NCBI GenBank assembly: GCA_030426285.1
Contig: JAUHYX010000005.1
Coordinates: 1-33,812, forward strand
Source: a bacterium
GTDB taxonomy: Bacteria; Bacteroidota; Ignavibacteria; Kapaibacteriales; UBA7675
DNA length: 33,812 nucleotides
Direction: 5' to 3'
The notes beneath the pieces are model-generated. The model searched no databases, was not told the DNA's origin, and saw only the letters and a list, made by a program, of their open reading frames with translations. The translations under genes and the position numbers were made by a program. Shown piece after piece: positions 1-9,100 of the stretch (position 1 is its first letter; every line of letters starts with the position of its first letter).

Positions 1-115
1 CTGCCCTCGCTTCCATCAGCGCAACACTGCAACCGGCCTGAGCCAACTGCACCGCAGCACTCACTCCGGCAAAACCTGCACCAATAATGATTGTATCAAA
101 AAGTTGATGTTGCAT
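1..115 (-). CDS. FAD-dependent oxidoreductase, N-terminal fragment (runs off the left edge)
   Basis: Reading leftward from an ATG at 115, the first 38 residues are visible. They begin MQHQLFDTIIIGAGFAGVSA. This is a dinucleotide-binding Rossmann start: a hydrophobic beta strand, then GAGFAG (GxGxxG), a helix rich in Ala, and an acidic end of the second strand (MEARA), which favours FAD. Such starts are typical of flavin amine oxidases, phytoene or hydroxysqualene dehydrogenase-like enzymes and glutathione-reductase-type flavoproteins. The substrate cannot be told from this fragment. The gene is divergent from the tRNA-tig block, and its short leader contains one of the two 9-bp minisatellite blocks. 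I am confident of the fold and not of the reaction. Confidence 0.75.
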   Translation of the reverse strand, partial: MQHQLFDTIIIGAGFAGVSAAVQLAQAGCSVALMEARA

Positions 116-129
116 TTGAGATTCACACA

Positions 130-155
130 ATGGACACAATGGACACAATGGACAC
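130..155. repeat. Short 9-bp tandem repeat block (ATGGACACA, about 3 copies)
   Basis: ATGGACACA occurs at 130-138, 139-147 and 148-155, the last copy lacking its final base. The block lies 14 bases upstream of the start codon of the leftward flavoprotein gene, so it sits in that gene's leader or promoter. On the minus strand its core reads GTCCATT, the same core as the larger plus-strand block at 177-275. The two blocks are thus inverted copies of one repeat family. Confidence 0.9.
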
Positions 156-176
156 TTTTTTTAAGTTAACTAAAAG

Positions 177-275
177 TTCAGTCCATTCAGTCCATTCAGT
201 CCATTCAGTCCATTCAGTCCCTTCAGTCCATTCAGTCCATTCAGTCCCTTCAGTCCATTCAGTCCATTCAGTCCC
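177..275. repeat. 9-bp minisatellite (TTCAGTCCA/C, 11 exact-length copies)
   Basis: Eleven consecutive 9-base units run from 177 to 275 with no indels. Only the last base varies: units 5, 8 and 11 end in C, the others in A, giving the order AAAACAACAAC. Units 6-8 and 9-11 therefore repeat the same 27-base higher-order block, which suggests growth by duplicating three units at a time. The array lies between a flavoprotein gene and the tRNA-Leu/tig promoter region. The frame translating it (a Val-His-Ser repeat) looks spurious. Confidence 0.95.
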
Positions 276-299
276 TTAAACGCATTTATGAACAAAAAT

Positions 300-332
300 T
301 TTGGTTTTGGTACAATACAAGATGTATATTTG
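300..332 (+). promoter_or_regulatory. Candidate Bacteroidota-type promoter for tRNA-Leu and tig
   Basis: TATATTTG at 325-332 matches the Bacteroidota -7 element TAnnTTTG. TTTG at 300-303 lies 21 bases upstream, about where the -33 element would be. Transcription would start near 339, about 50 bases before tRNA-Leu. A second TAnnTTTG match (TAGTTTTG, 342-349) has no upstream TTTG at proper spacing. This is a sequence match only. Confidence 0.4.
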
Positions 333-391
333 TGGTCTTCATAGTTTTGCAGTACCGTAAGTGAACAGTGTACGCAATTGCTGAATGCAAA

Positions 392-475
392 GCGGATGTG
401 GCGGAATTGGCAGACGCACCAGATTTAGGATCTGGCGAGTTTACGCTCGTGGGAGTTCGAGTCTCCCCATCCGCA
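392..475 (+). tRNA. tRNA-Leu, anticodon UAG
   Basis: An 84-base class II tRNA. The acceptor stem GCGGATG (392-398) pairs with CATCCGC (468-474), with discriminator A at 475. The anticodon stem CCAGA (419-423) pairs with TCTGG (431-435) around loop TTTAGGA, placing anticodon TAG at 426-428. A long variable arm (CGAG...CTCG) follows, as expected for leucine tRNA. The T stem GGGAG/CTCCC encloses TTCGAGT. The 3' CCA is not encoded, so it must be added after transcription. It sits 57 bases before tig and may share its promoter. Confidence 0.97.
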
Positions 476-532
476 CTCTTCACAAAGAACATACCAATAT
501 CACGTACTATCTAATTAAAGAGTGGAACGCAG

Positions 533-1786
533 GTGGAAAAGCAGTTAACCCCGCTAGAGGGATGCAAACACGAATTGACAGTTACGTTGAACCAAGAAGA
601 TTTGAATCCTCATTTTGAAGAAGCGTACAAACGCGCTCAAAAAGAGGTGAAAATGCAGGGATTTCGTCAGGGGAAGGTCCCGTTGGGTATGATCAAAAAG
701 AAGTTCGGTAAGCAAATTCGCCGTGACTCTTCTGAAGACATTGCCAATGCAGAATTCAACAAGATTGTTCGCGAAGATGAACTTCGCGTTGTCGGCCAAC
801 CGATCATGAATCGTTTGGACGTCGAAGATACGGGTTTGACATTTGCTATTACATTTGATGTATTACCTGAGTTTGAACTCGGTGAGTACAAGGGTATTAC
901 CGTTGATAAGCCGGTGAAAGAAGTAACTGATGCTGACGTAGATGCAGAAATCGATCGCATCTTGTTAGAGAAAGGCACAATGGAGCCTGTCGAAACTGTT
1001 GATGGTGACAATTTTGTCGTGAAGGCTGCTTTTAATGAAGTGGATCCTGCTACCGGCGAGCGCAAATTCGAAGAAGATGCAGAACCACAAACAGTTCTTC
1101 TTGCCGATCCAAATTTGAGCAGCGATTTGAAAGCTCTCATGCGCAATTTGAGCGTGAACGACGAGTTTGATTATGCTCCAGCACCTCAAGGCGATACCGA
1201 GCCGCGCAAATTTCATGCAACAGTATTGGAAATCCACGCAATTGAGCCAGCAGAATTTTCAAATGAGCTCGTTGAAGAAATCAGCGGTGGGCGTTTCTTC
1301 TCAACAGAGGAATTCCGCGATGAATTGAAAAAGCAACTCGTAGATATGACTGCGAACCGCATCAAAGAATCCGTGGAAAACCGCGTCGTAGATGCAGTTG
1401 TGAGTAATCATGACTTTGACGTCCCAGAATCACTGGTACGCGAGCACCTCACGCAGTATCTCAATGAAGAAAAGAAGCGCTATCCTGAAGAAAAACTTCC
1501 AGAAACGTTCAGCATTGAACATTTCTACGAAACAATGCGCCCTACAGCTGAAAAGGCAAGCAAGTGGTTCATGATTCGCGACAAGATCATCGAGTCTGAG
1601 AAACTAGAGTTGGCTGATGCTGACTATACTGCTTACGCTGAAGAAGTTGCAGGACAGTACAATTTCCCAGTTGAGAGTTTGATGGAGATCATCAAAAACG
1701 ATGAACGCATTCAACAGCAACTGATGAGTAAAAAAGTAATTGACACAGTGGTTGATTTCGCCATTGTCAACGAAGTAGAAGCGTAA
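533..1786 (+). CDS. tig: Trigger factor, ribosome-associated chaperone
   Basis: 417 residues, close to the usual 430. It binds the ribosomal exit tunnel and shields nascent chains. The N-terminal ribosome-binding domain carries the signature GFRQGKVP at residues 43-50 (family form GFRxGKxP), inside a helix-loop rich in Lys and Arg. A middle segment at roughly 150-240 corresponds to the FKBP-like prolyl isomerase domain but is not strongly conserved by eye. The C-terminal half is charged and helical, as in the substrate-binding arms. The chosen start is GTG at 533. It gives the normal N terminus ([10 protein letters not shown]) with a weak upstream AGG. Ten bases separate the stop from clpP, so tig heads a tig-clpP-clpX operon, a common bacterial order. 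Confidence 0.95.
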   Translation: MEKQLTPLEGCKHELTVTLNQEDLNPHFEEAYKRAQKEVKMQGFRQGKVPLGMIKKKFGKQIRRDSSEDIANAEFNKIVREDELRVVGQPIMNRLDVEDTGLTFAITFDVLPEFELGEYKGITVDKPVKEVTDADVDAEIDRILLEKGTMEPVETVDGDNFVVKAAFNEVDPATGERKFEEDAEPQTVLLADPNLSSDLKALMRNLSVNDEFDYAPAPQGDTEPRKFHATVLEIHAIEPAEFSNELVEEISGGRFFSTEEFRDELKKQLVDMTANRIKESVENRVVDAVVSNHDFDVPESLVREHLTQYLNEEKKRYPEEKLPETFSIEHFYETMRPTAEKASKWFMIRDKIIESEKLELADADYTAYAEEVAGQYNFPVESLMEIIKNDERIQQQLMSKKVIDTVVDFAIVNEVEA

Positions 1787-1796
1787 CGAGGATATC

Positions 1797-2450
1797 ATGA
1801 CGTTAGATTTACACAGCACTGCTCCTGGAAAAGGCAACATGCCGCCGGTAAACAGCGTGGTTCCACGCGTTATTGAGCAAACGCCTCATGGCGAACAGGT
1901 TTACGACATTTTCTCGCGCTTGCTCAAAGAGCGCATCATCTTTTTGGGAAATGAGATTGATGACTATACTGCGAGCATCGTCGTGGCGCAGTTGCTGTTT
2001 TTGTCTAGTCAAGACCCGAAAAAAGATATTCACTTGTATATCAACTCACCAGGTGGAAGTGTTTCCGCAGGATTGGCGATTTACGACACCATGAAGTTTA
2101 TTCAGTGTGATGTATCGACAATCTGTGTTGGCATGGCCGCGAGCATGGCTCAAGTTCTGCTTTGTGCTGGAACTGAAGGTAAGCGTTATGCCTTGCCTCA
2201 TTCGCGTATTATGATGCATCAGCCAATGGGTGGAACGCGCGGACAAGCAGCAGATATTGAGATCTATACCAAAGAAATGTTGCGTATTCGCGAGCAGTTG
2301 TATAAGATCATTTCTGCACACACTGGCAAAGATGCTGAGACGATCAAAAAAGACGCTGACCGCGACAACTATATGGCTCCAGAAGAAGCTTTGAAATACG
2401 GTTTGATCGACAAAGTTCTCGAGCATAAATCAGATGAGAAGGAAGACTGA
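1797..2450 (+). CDS. clpP: ATP-dependent Clp protease proteolytic subunit ClpP
   Basis: 217-residue serine peptidase that forms the tetradecameric proteolytic chamber of ClpXP. The catalytic triad is complete: Ser116 in GMAASM, His141 in MMHQP and Asp190 in DRDNYM. The oligomerisation and substrate-binding strand YINSPGGSV is at 81-89. The start ATG at 1797 is preceded by CGAGG. Met15 ([11 protein letters not shown]) is an alternative start, and ClpP is often processed near this position. It lies 10 bases after tig and 9 before clpX, so the three genes are almost certainly cotranscribed and the two subunits made in proportion. Confidence 0.97.
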   Translation: MTLDLHSTAPGKGNMPPVNSVVPRVIEQTPHGEQVYDIFSRLLKERIIFLGNEIDDYTASIVVAQLLFLSSQDPKKDIHLYINSPGGSVSAGLAIYDTMKFIQCDVSTICVGMAASMAQVLLCAGTEGKRYALPHSRIMMHQPMGGTRGQAADIEIYTKEMLRIREQLYKIISAHTGKDAETIKKDADRDNYMAPEEALKYGLIDKVLEHKSDEKED

Positions 2451-2459
2451 GAGTAGCGC

Positions 2460-3749
2460 ATGAACAGTGAGTCTCAAGACACCGATTTGAAATGTTCTTT
2501 TTGTGGTCGATCAGGCGATGAAGTTCATAGCCTTGTAGCTGGCCCGGATGTGTATATCTGTGACAGTTGTGTAGCTAAGTCATCGGAGATACTGAAGCAA
2601 AATGTGAAATCAGCACCAATGGATGTTGACTTCGATCTTCCAACGCCATCTGGTCTCAAAAATTCTCTCGACGACTACGTTATCGGTCAAGATGACGCCA
2701 AACGCGTCCTTGCGGTAGCTGTGTACAATCACTACAAGCGTATTCAAGCTGAGCGCTTAGTTGGCACGCACAATGACGTTGAAATTGAGAAGTCAAATAT
2801 TCTGCTACTCGGTCCAACTGGTACTGGAAAAACATTCCTTGCACAAACATTAGCGCGTTTGCTCAATGTGCCATTTGTGATTGCAGATGCAACTACACTT
2901 ACCGAATCGGGCTATGTTGGTGACGATGTAGAAACCATCCTAGCGCACCTGCTTCAGGCTGCTGACTACAATGTAGACATGGCAGAACGCGGGATTGTAT
3001 ACCTCGACGAAATCGACAAGATTACGCGCAAGAGTGATTCTCCAAGTATTACGCGCGATGTCAGCGGTGAAGGCGTGCAGCAAGCTCTGTTGAAAATGCT
3101 CGAAGGAACGGTTGCTGGTGTTCCACCACGCGGCGGAAGAAAGCACCCGGAGCAGCCGCTTATAAATGTAAATACCAAGAATATTCTGTTCATTTGTGGT
3201 GGTGCTTTTGACGGACTGGAAAAGCATGTAGCTCGCAGATTGAATTCTTCCACTCTCGGCTTTCATGCTACAACTCTGGAAGAGCGTGTTGAAGAAACAT
3301 ATGAGCTTCTGTTGCAAGCTGAACCGGAAGATCTTCTCAATTTTGGCTTTATCCCCGAATTTATTGGTCGCTTGCCGGTGATAGCACCATTGCATGCTTT
3401 GACGCATGAAGCAATGCGAAAAATTTTGGTAGAACCTCGTAATGCTCTGATCAAGCAATATCAAAAGTTGTTCTTGATGGAAGGCGTTGTGTTGGAATTT
3501 GAAGATGATGCATTTGATGTAATCGTCGAAAAAGCCATGACACGCAAAACAGGTGCAAGAGCTCTCAGAGGGGTGCTAGAGTCGGTTATGAACCCAATCA
3601 TGTTTGACATCCCCGATCAAGATAATCTCAAGATTTGTACGATAACTGCAGACACGGTAGCGAAAAAGTCGAAGCCAATTCTTACATTTGACGAAAACCC
3701 TGCGGAAGAAACATCCGTTGAGGGAGATCTGTCAAAAACTGGTTCGTAA
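2460..3749 (+). CDS. clpX: ATP-dependent Clp protease ATP-binding subunit ClpX
   Basis: 429-residue AAA+ unfoldase that recognises tagged proteins, unfolds them and feeds them to ClpP. An N-terminal zinc-binding domain has four cysteines (C12, C15, C34, C37). Walker A is GPTGTGKT at 118-125 and Walker B IVYLDEID at 179-186. The pore-1 loop GYVG is at 151-154 and the RKH loop at 227-229. The sensor-2 region contains GARALRG near the C terminus. All key ATPase and translocation elements are present, and the length is normal. It starts 9 bases after clpP and is followed 15 bases later by a small exported protein before the operon's terminator. Confidence 0.97.
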   Translation: MNSESQDTDLKCSFCGRSGDEVHSLVAGPDVYICDSCVAKSSEILKQNVKSAPMDVDFDLPTPSGLKNSLDDYVIGQDDAKRVLAVAVYNHYKRIQAERLVGTHNDVEIEKSNILLLGPTGTGKTFLAQTLARLLNVPFVIADATTLTESGYVGDDVETILAHLLQAADYNVDMAERGIVYLDEIDKITRKSDSPSITRDVSGEGVQQALLKMLEGTVAGVPPRGGRKHPEQPLINVNTKNILFICGGAFDGLEKHVARRLNSSTLGFHATTLEERVEETYELLLQAEPEDLLNFGFIPEFIGRLPVIAPLHALTHEAMRKILVEPRNALIKQYQKLFLMEGVVLEFEDDAFDVIVEKAMTRKTGARALRGVLESVMNPIMFDIPDQDNLKICTITADTVAKKSKPILTFDENPAEETSVEGDLSKTGS

Positions 3750-3764
3750 CTAACCGGAGAATAT

Positions 3765-4313
3765 ATGAGCGCGTTGAAACGACTTCTCTTAGTAGCTTGT
3801 GCTTTTGTTTCAATCTCAGCACTGTCCATTGCCCAAACACATGGTGAGAGGCTAGCTGGAGAACTGTCATTTGGTTTTGCCGAAGCTAACCTAGGTATTG
3901 GTGTAGTATATGTACACCCTTTGGAGGACTGGCTAGAACTTGGTGGTGAAGTAACGTATTTCCTTCCTCACAGCGGCAATAGCACGTTGGGCGTTGATGT
4001 TAATGATTGCTTTTGGTTGGTTATGGCGAATGCATATGCAACGTTTGACCAAATTGAAGGTGCGAACGTTTACGGAATTGGTGGCTTGAACCTAGTTAAC
4101 TGGACAAGATCTACGTATTTCGTTGGTTCGGGCGATGAGTATGAAGACGGTGCCCAGAGCGAGAATAAGATTGGAGGCCAGATTGGCATCGGTGCTAATA
4201 GAATTTTTGGCGACGATATTCTTGTTCACTTTGAACTCATGATTCCTTTTGGTGGAGCAAATGCGTGGTTTAAAGTGATTGCACAAGCAGGTGCTAGAGT
4301 ACCGATATTCTAG
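3765..4313 (+). CDS. Small exported, barrel-like protein of unknown function
   Basis: 182 residues. A signal peptide is clear: basic start (MSALKRLLL), hydrophobic core, and likely cleavage after SIAQ near residue 24. The mature part alternates hydrophobic and polar residues, is rich in Gly and aromatics, and has segments such as GELSFGFAEANLGIGVVYV. It ends QAGARVPIF, with a terminal aromatic, which fits a small outer-membrane beta-barrel. I do not recognise a named family. ATG at 3765 has a good ribosome site (GGAGA, 3756-3760). It is the last gene of the tig-clpP-clpX operon, 15 bases after clpX, and is followed directly by a strong terminator. The reason for the clp linkage is not evident. 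Confidence 0.75.
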   Translation: MSALKRLLLVACAFVSISALSIAQTHGERLAGELSFGFAEANLGIGVVYVHPLEDWLELGGEVTYFLPHSGNSTLGVDVNDCFWLVMANAYATFDQIEGANVYGIGGLNLVNWTRSTYFVGSGDEYEDGAQSENKIGGQIGIGANRIFGDDILVHFELMIPFGGANAWFKVIAQAGARVPIF

Positions 4314-4330
4314 CCTAAGCGAATTAAATT

Positions 4331-4370
4331 AAAAAAGGCTATGATGAGTACTTCATCATAGCCTTTTTTT
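4331..4370. terminator. Bidirectional rho-independent terminator
   Basis: The stem GGCTATGATGA (4337-4347) pairs perfectly with TCATCATAGCC (4353-4363) around a 5-base loop. It is flanked by six A on the left and seven T on the right, so it can act on both strands. It ends the rightward clp operon and the leftward lipoprotein gene whose stop lies at 4405. Confidence 0.93.
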
Positions 4371-4404
4371 GTTTACCGTCAATATCAAACAACGTTCGTA
4401 GTTG

Positions 4405-6081
4405 TTATTCTAGCCAAACAGTCTCCTGAAACTGCTTACATTCTTCGAGTGTCCACGTAAACTCTTTGACAGCATATCCATCTTTAGCCACGCGAATTGC
4501 ATATGTTCTTGGGGCGCAGAGTCCGTCGAAAATCACAAAGCCATCGCCATTCGAAACCAGTGTTTCAACCACGGCTCCTTCACTTGTTAGACGTACTTCC
4601 GCTCCCTGTAGAAAAGCTTCACTCTCGCTATCGCGAATTTTCAGCTTCATAACAGCCGTGCAGCATTCTTCACTTGTAGATTCTGCCAATTGTTTTGTGA
4701 GTTCCACAGTGTCAGTACAGGAAAATTCGACTCTAAACTCTTGAGCAACATATCCTTCGCGAATGATGTCGAACCAATAGTCACCTGTACAAAGACCATC
4801 AATAATTACCAAGCCATCAGAATTAGTGTACAGCGTCTGTACTTTTTCGCCGTTGTCCCACACTTGTATCTTTGCTTCAACAATTGGTTGTTCTGATTCT
4901 TGTGCGAGTGCATGTAAGATGAGCACATTGTCGCAGCATTCTTCTGATGCCTCAACTGTTAGTGTTTCACTGACCTCACCATTGCATGGCATTTCAAATT
5001 CAAAACCGACTTCACTGTTGTTCCAAATGGCGTCAACGGCATAGTCGCCTTCACAAATACCATCGAACACAACTACTCCGTCTCCATTGGTGTACAAGTA
5101 TTCAACCAGAGAACCCTGTTGCCACAACCGAACCTTAACCTCTTCTTGCGGCGTCCCTTCGGTGTCTTTGACTGTTAGCCACAACACGCCATCGCAGCAA
5201 GTATCTTGTTCTGCACTTTGCATTGTCACAGTGAAGTCTTTCTCTTGCCCACATCCCAACTCAAATGTGGTTTCGGTGGATTCGAAACCTTCTTTGATGA
5301 AGTCAACACCATAACCGCCTTGGCACAACTCTAGAAATGTAGCCGTACCTCCTTCATTGGTTTCTTTGGTTGCTACGACAGCTCCGTTGTTCCAAAGCTT
5401 CACGAGTACTCCGCCCACACCTTCTTCGGATTCATCGTCAAGCACTGTGAATGTGGCTGCACCGTCACAGCAGTCTTCCTGCATGAGAATTTCTAGCTGC
5501 GCTTCTTCACATGAATCCACTTCAAACACATATTCTATGACTGGACGACCTTCTATGGCGAGTCTGACTTCATACTCGCCATGGCAAATGTCAGAAAACA
5601 ACACCGTTCCTGTGGAATCCGTTGTATCTCGGCCAAAGGTTGTACCGCCATTGCGCAACCACACATCAACGTGGTCTAGAAGTACATTCGAACTCGAATC
5701 CCGTACTACAACTTGTACAGAGGCGCAACATGTGTCTACACTTGCAGGCATGTTCACTACATTCGTCGGCTGATTTTGCCAATCGTTGTATGACATCTCA
5801 AGAACTTCAAAGTCTTCGTGATGCACGCGCAGTGTTATGCCATCTGCAACTGCAGAAAAGCCCGTGAGCAGAAATGTCCCGACGCTGTCAGTAACATCTT
5901 GTGCCAATACGTTGGTGCCACTCAGTGCCGCGACTGTGGCATCTGCGAGTGGTGCCCCGTTTGCATGAACAGTTCCGGCAATACTCTCAACATTTTCAGT
6001 TGTGACAGTGTTGGAACTGTCACATGCCTGAAGCAACAGTATTCCGCAAAACAAAGCGGCCATCAACTTCATCGTTTTCAT
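4405..6081 (-). CDS. Lipoprotein with five cysteine-patterned CarboxypepD_reg/Cna-B-like repeats
   Basis: 558 residues from ATG at 6081. An in-frame TTG at 6141 would add 20 residues ahead of the signal peptide and is unlikely. The lipoprotein signal MKTMKLMAALFCGILLLQAC puts the acylated Cys at 20. A cysteine-free module (about 31-115) looks like a carboxypeptidase-regulatory-like beta-sandwich (SIAGTVHANGAPLADATVAA). Then come five modules of about 90 residues, each with a vicinal Cys pair, a Cys 47-48 later in a C.G.Y-like turn, and a Cys 24-26 after that: C118/119-166-191, C204/205-253-277, C295/296-343-366, C382/383-431-455, C473/474-522-548. Each carries V.L(W).NG...T..(D)G...F..LC. The fold resembles SpaA/Cna-B domains, probably disulfide-tied. 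It lies 63 bases downstream of the propeller gene, likely in one operon. Function unknown. Confidence 0.8.
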   Translation of the reverse strand: MKTMKLMAALFCGILLLQACDSSNTVTTENVESIAGTVHANGAPLADATVAALSGTNVLAQDVTDSVGTFLLTGFSAVADGITLRVHHEDFEVLEMSYNDWQNQPTNVVNMPASVDTCCASVQVVVRDSSSNVLLDHVDVWLRNGGTTFGRDTTDSTGTVLFSDICHGEYEVRLAIEGRPVIEYVFEVDSCEEAQLEILMQEDCCDGAATFTVLDDESEEGVGGVLVKLWNNGAVVATKETNEGGTATFLELCQGGYGVDFIKEGFESTETTFELGCGQEKDFTVTMQSAEQDTCCDGVLWLTVKDTEGTPQEEVKVRLWQQGSLVEYLYTNGDGVVVFDGICEGDYAVDAIWNNSEVGFEFEMPCNGEVSETLTVEASEECCDNVLILHALAQESEQPIVEAKIQVWDNGEKVQTLYTNSDGLVIIDGLCTGDYWFDIIREGYVAQEFRVEFSCTDTVELTKQLAESTSEECCTAVMKLKIRDSESEAFLQGAEVRLTSEGAVVETLVSNGDGFVIFDGLCAPRTYAIRVAKDGYAVKEFTWTLEECKQFQETVWLE

Positions 6082-6144
6082 ATAGGTTTCGTATACTCCA
6101 TTATTGTGTGTTAACCTCAAAACAACCGTCAAACACCCCAAACG

Positions 6145-9100
6145 TTACAGTTTCACAAACGTAAACAGATGGGTTTTGCCTGCAGCTTCTATAACCAATG
6201 AATATGTTCCTGCAGGTAAAGAAGATGTTTGAACTTGTATATCGGTCCCATGAGTTGTCCACGGTGCGGAAACCTTCTGTCCTGACATCGAGGTCACTAC
6301 AAGACTCTTTGGTGCTGCGTTCAGACCTTGAATAACAACATGGTCGCGCGCAGGGTGGGGGGCTAGCACGATGCCGTGTTGTGCGTCAATGACATCTGTA
6401 AGAGCCTGAACAACGACTTCAGACGTCATGCTGCAGCCGTACTCATTCGTAATGACAACATAGACTTCATATTCAACAAACAGTTCCAATTCACCGGCAT
6501 ACACTAATTCTAGGAGATTCTCGATCTCAACCTCTTTGCCGTCTACAAACCACTGTACCTGTTCATAGTTTTCGCATACATCACAACGGAAGGCTTCATT
6601 AAGCCAATCTCCTCCAGCTGTGAGAAACTCAACTTCGATAACTGGCAAGTCTGGGAGAGGACGCTCAACAACCGTAATCGTGTCGCTTATCACCTGGCAG
6701 CCACGATCGTCGACCGCTGTTGCCCAATATTCACCAGGTTCCGAAACTTCAATGACGTCGTCTGTCATACCATTCGACCACTCAACAGACTCAAAGCCAA
6801 TAACACCAAGTTCTATCGAAGCACCAGAGCAATATTCAAATGTGTTTGAGAGGTCTGTTAAATTGATGACGGCGGTCGTCACAACATCACTCATTGTGAC
6901 TTCGGCAGTTCTCATTTGTTGGCATCCACCTGGCCAGACCACCGTTACTGAATACGAGCCTGGTGTATCGACGGTGATTGAAGAGCCTGTGCTTCCTGTA
7001 CTCCATTCGAATGTTGCACCATCCAATGGGTGGGAGAAGTCTTCTTCAACAAATAGTGTTGTTGCTGTTCCCGGGCACAACTGAGTTTCGCCTTCCAAAA
7101 ACATATTTACGTCACATTCTGGAATCCACGCCAACCTACCTGAGGGAGCTGAACCAGCAGCTGAGAACTCTCCACCTACCAACCAACCGTCTCCCATGCG
7201 AGCCATTGTGTTAACTCTGCCATTGGTTCCCGAACCAAAAGCAGCAGCAGTGGAATCCAAGAGACCAATGCCTGAGACTTCACAATCTCCTACAAATTCT
7301 ACGTCTCCCGCCATCCCGATAGACTGATCTCCAATTGCGGAAACGGCAAATACAATTCCTTGTACTTCGTAACCACCAACCATAGATAGGCTCTGCATAC
7401 TTCCAGCCGCAAAATTCTGAGCACCTAATTCTTGATCAATAAATTCCCCAGCCATGAGAAAAATACCTTCACCGATAAAGGAAAGATCATACACGATGCC
7501 TTCAACGCCGGAACCAATTGAGCGCCATCTATCGGATGTCCAATATGCAATGCTGTGGGAAGAGAGTCCACTCGCAGGTGTAAAAGCTCCGCCAGCTAAC
7601 ACATACTGATCATTGTCAGGTGCAATCTCAATGACATTTACTCTCGCATTCATACCGCTCGCCATGGCTTTCCATTGAGAGCCATCCCAAGACGCAATTC
7701 GGTTTGCTGATGTAGATCCTATTTGCGTGAAATCACCACCGCAGTACATGTTAGAAGGTGACGTGCCAGCTACAGCAAAAACGGCAGCATTTGCCCCATC
7801 TTCCAAGCTGTTCCAATTGCCATCATAGTATGCAACATAGTTGGTATTGAGTTCGTCAATTTGTGTGAATTCTCCGCCGACAAGGAGAGAGCTCCCAATT
7901 GCTGCCACGGAGTTGATACGGCCATTAAACTCGCCGGGGAAAGCGGCCCAATCGCCATCCACATTCATAGCAATATTGCTTGCAATACGGTCACCAGCTA
8001 CATCAAAGTCGCCAACCACAACAAATGAATTGTCACCTGAAGCAACAATATCTGTTACGACGCCGAGAATGGCATTATTACTGCGGCCAGATACGGAACT
8101 CCACGAACCAGTTGTTGATTCTACTGCCAAAGAAGCCACAACCGTACTGCCATCATGCTCAAATGATCCGCCAAAGAGGCGATGTGTCATGTATGCAGAT
8201 TGCTCGTAAACGGGGCCATTAAAGGCATGTGAGGGAGCCTGAAACATTGGCTGTGGAATATTGAATAGATACTCCACAACATACTGCGGTTGCTCTATTC
8301 CGCCTTCGGCAACAATGTCTCCACCAATACTGAGCACCCCGCTGCCGTCTTGGGTAACTCCCAGTGAACGAACTGTACCGGTAACTGAGGTGATCGCGGT
8401 TGTAGAGCCAGATTGATCGGTTAGTCCACTCCAAACATTGCTACTCCACTTTGCAATATTTTGCGTGCCATCAAGGTTGTTGATATGCGTAAATGCTCCT
8501 CCGATAAACAGTCCAGATTCATGCGGCAGCAATGTATACACTGTGCCACCACTCGTGACGCCTTCATCGAGAGCACTCCACGTTGCACCATTCCAGCTCG
8601 CAATGCTCTGCGAAGCCGTTCCTCCGGCAAGGCTAAAGGTGCCACCCACAAAAAGTGAACCGTTGTATTCGGCCATGCACTGAACAGATGCTCCTTCAAT
8701 GCCTGCGCCAACAGCAGCCCATTGAGATCCATCCCATGCAGCGATGCGCGTGGCACCAATACTCCCAGCGGTTGAGAAGTCACCGCCGACATACAGTTTT
8801 CCACCGTACACATGTAGTGCGCGAGTCGTATCGTTAACTCCACCACCGAATGGACCCCAATTGTCGCCATTCCACGATGCCACAAAGTTGAGTGTAACGC
8901 CATCAACACTTGTAAATCCACCTGCAGCAACTACTTCACCATTGTATTCTACCAATGCATAAACAGGTGCATTGAATTTGCCTGGAGACCGCCACGCGGT
9001 TCCGTCAAAGTAGGCAATGTTCGAGGCAAGAGTGCTCTCTGCAGAGGTAAAGTTCCCGGCTACCCAGAGATTCCCATGCGCATCTACAAGACTAGCGTAT

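Noticed and set aside
177-275. Possible CRISPR array
   Set aside because: The 9-base units are directly adjacent with no spacers, and no cas genes are nearby.
91-279. Open frame encoding Met-Asp-Thr and Val-His-Ser repeats
   Set aside because: It exists only because the 9-bp repeats are a multiple of three and contain no stop. There is no ribosome site, and its composition is pure minisatellite.
342-349. TAGTTTTG as the tRNA-Leu/tig promoter
   Set aside because: It matches TAnnTTTG but has no TTTG about 19-21 bases upstream; the match at 325-332 is better supported.
667-1146. 159-residue frame on the minus strand inside tig
   Set aside because: It is antisense to a clear trigger factor gene, has Ser-rich low-complexity composition, and shows no family features.
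6082-6141. N-terminal extension of the Cys-repeat lipoprotein
   Set aside because: It begins with TTG and would bury the lipoprotein signal 20 residues inside the protein; ATG at 6081 is a normal start.
8421-8930. 169-residue frame overlapping the propeller gene in another frame
   Set aside because: It is a shadow of the repeat-rich coding sequence; the main frame has a signal peptide, repeats and a sorting tail.
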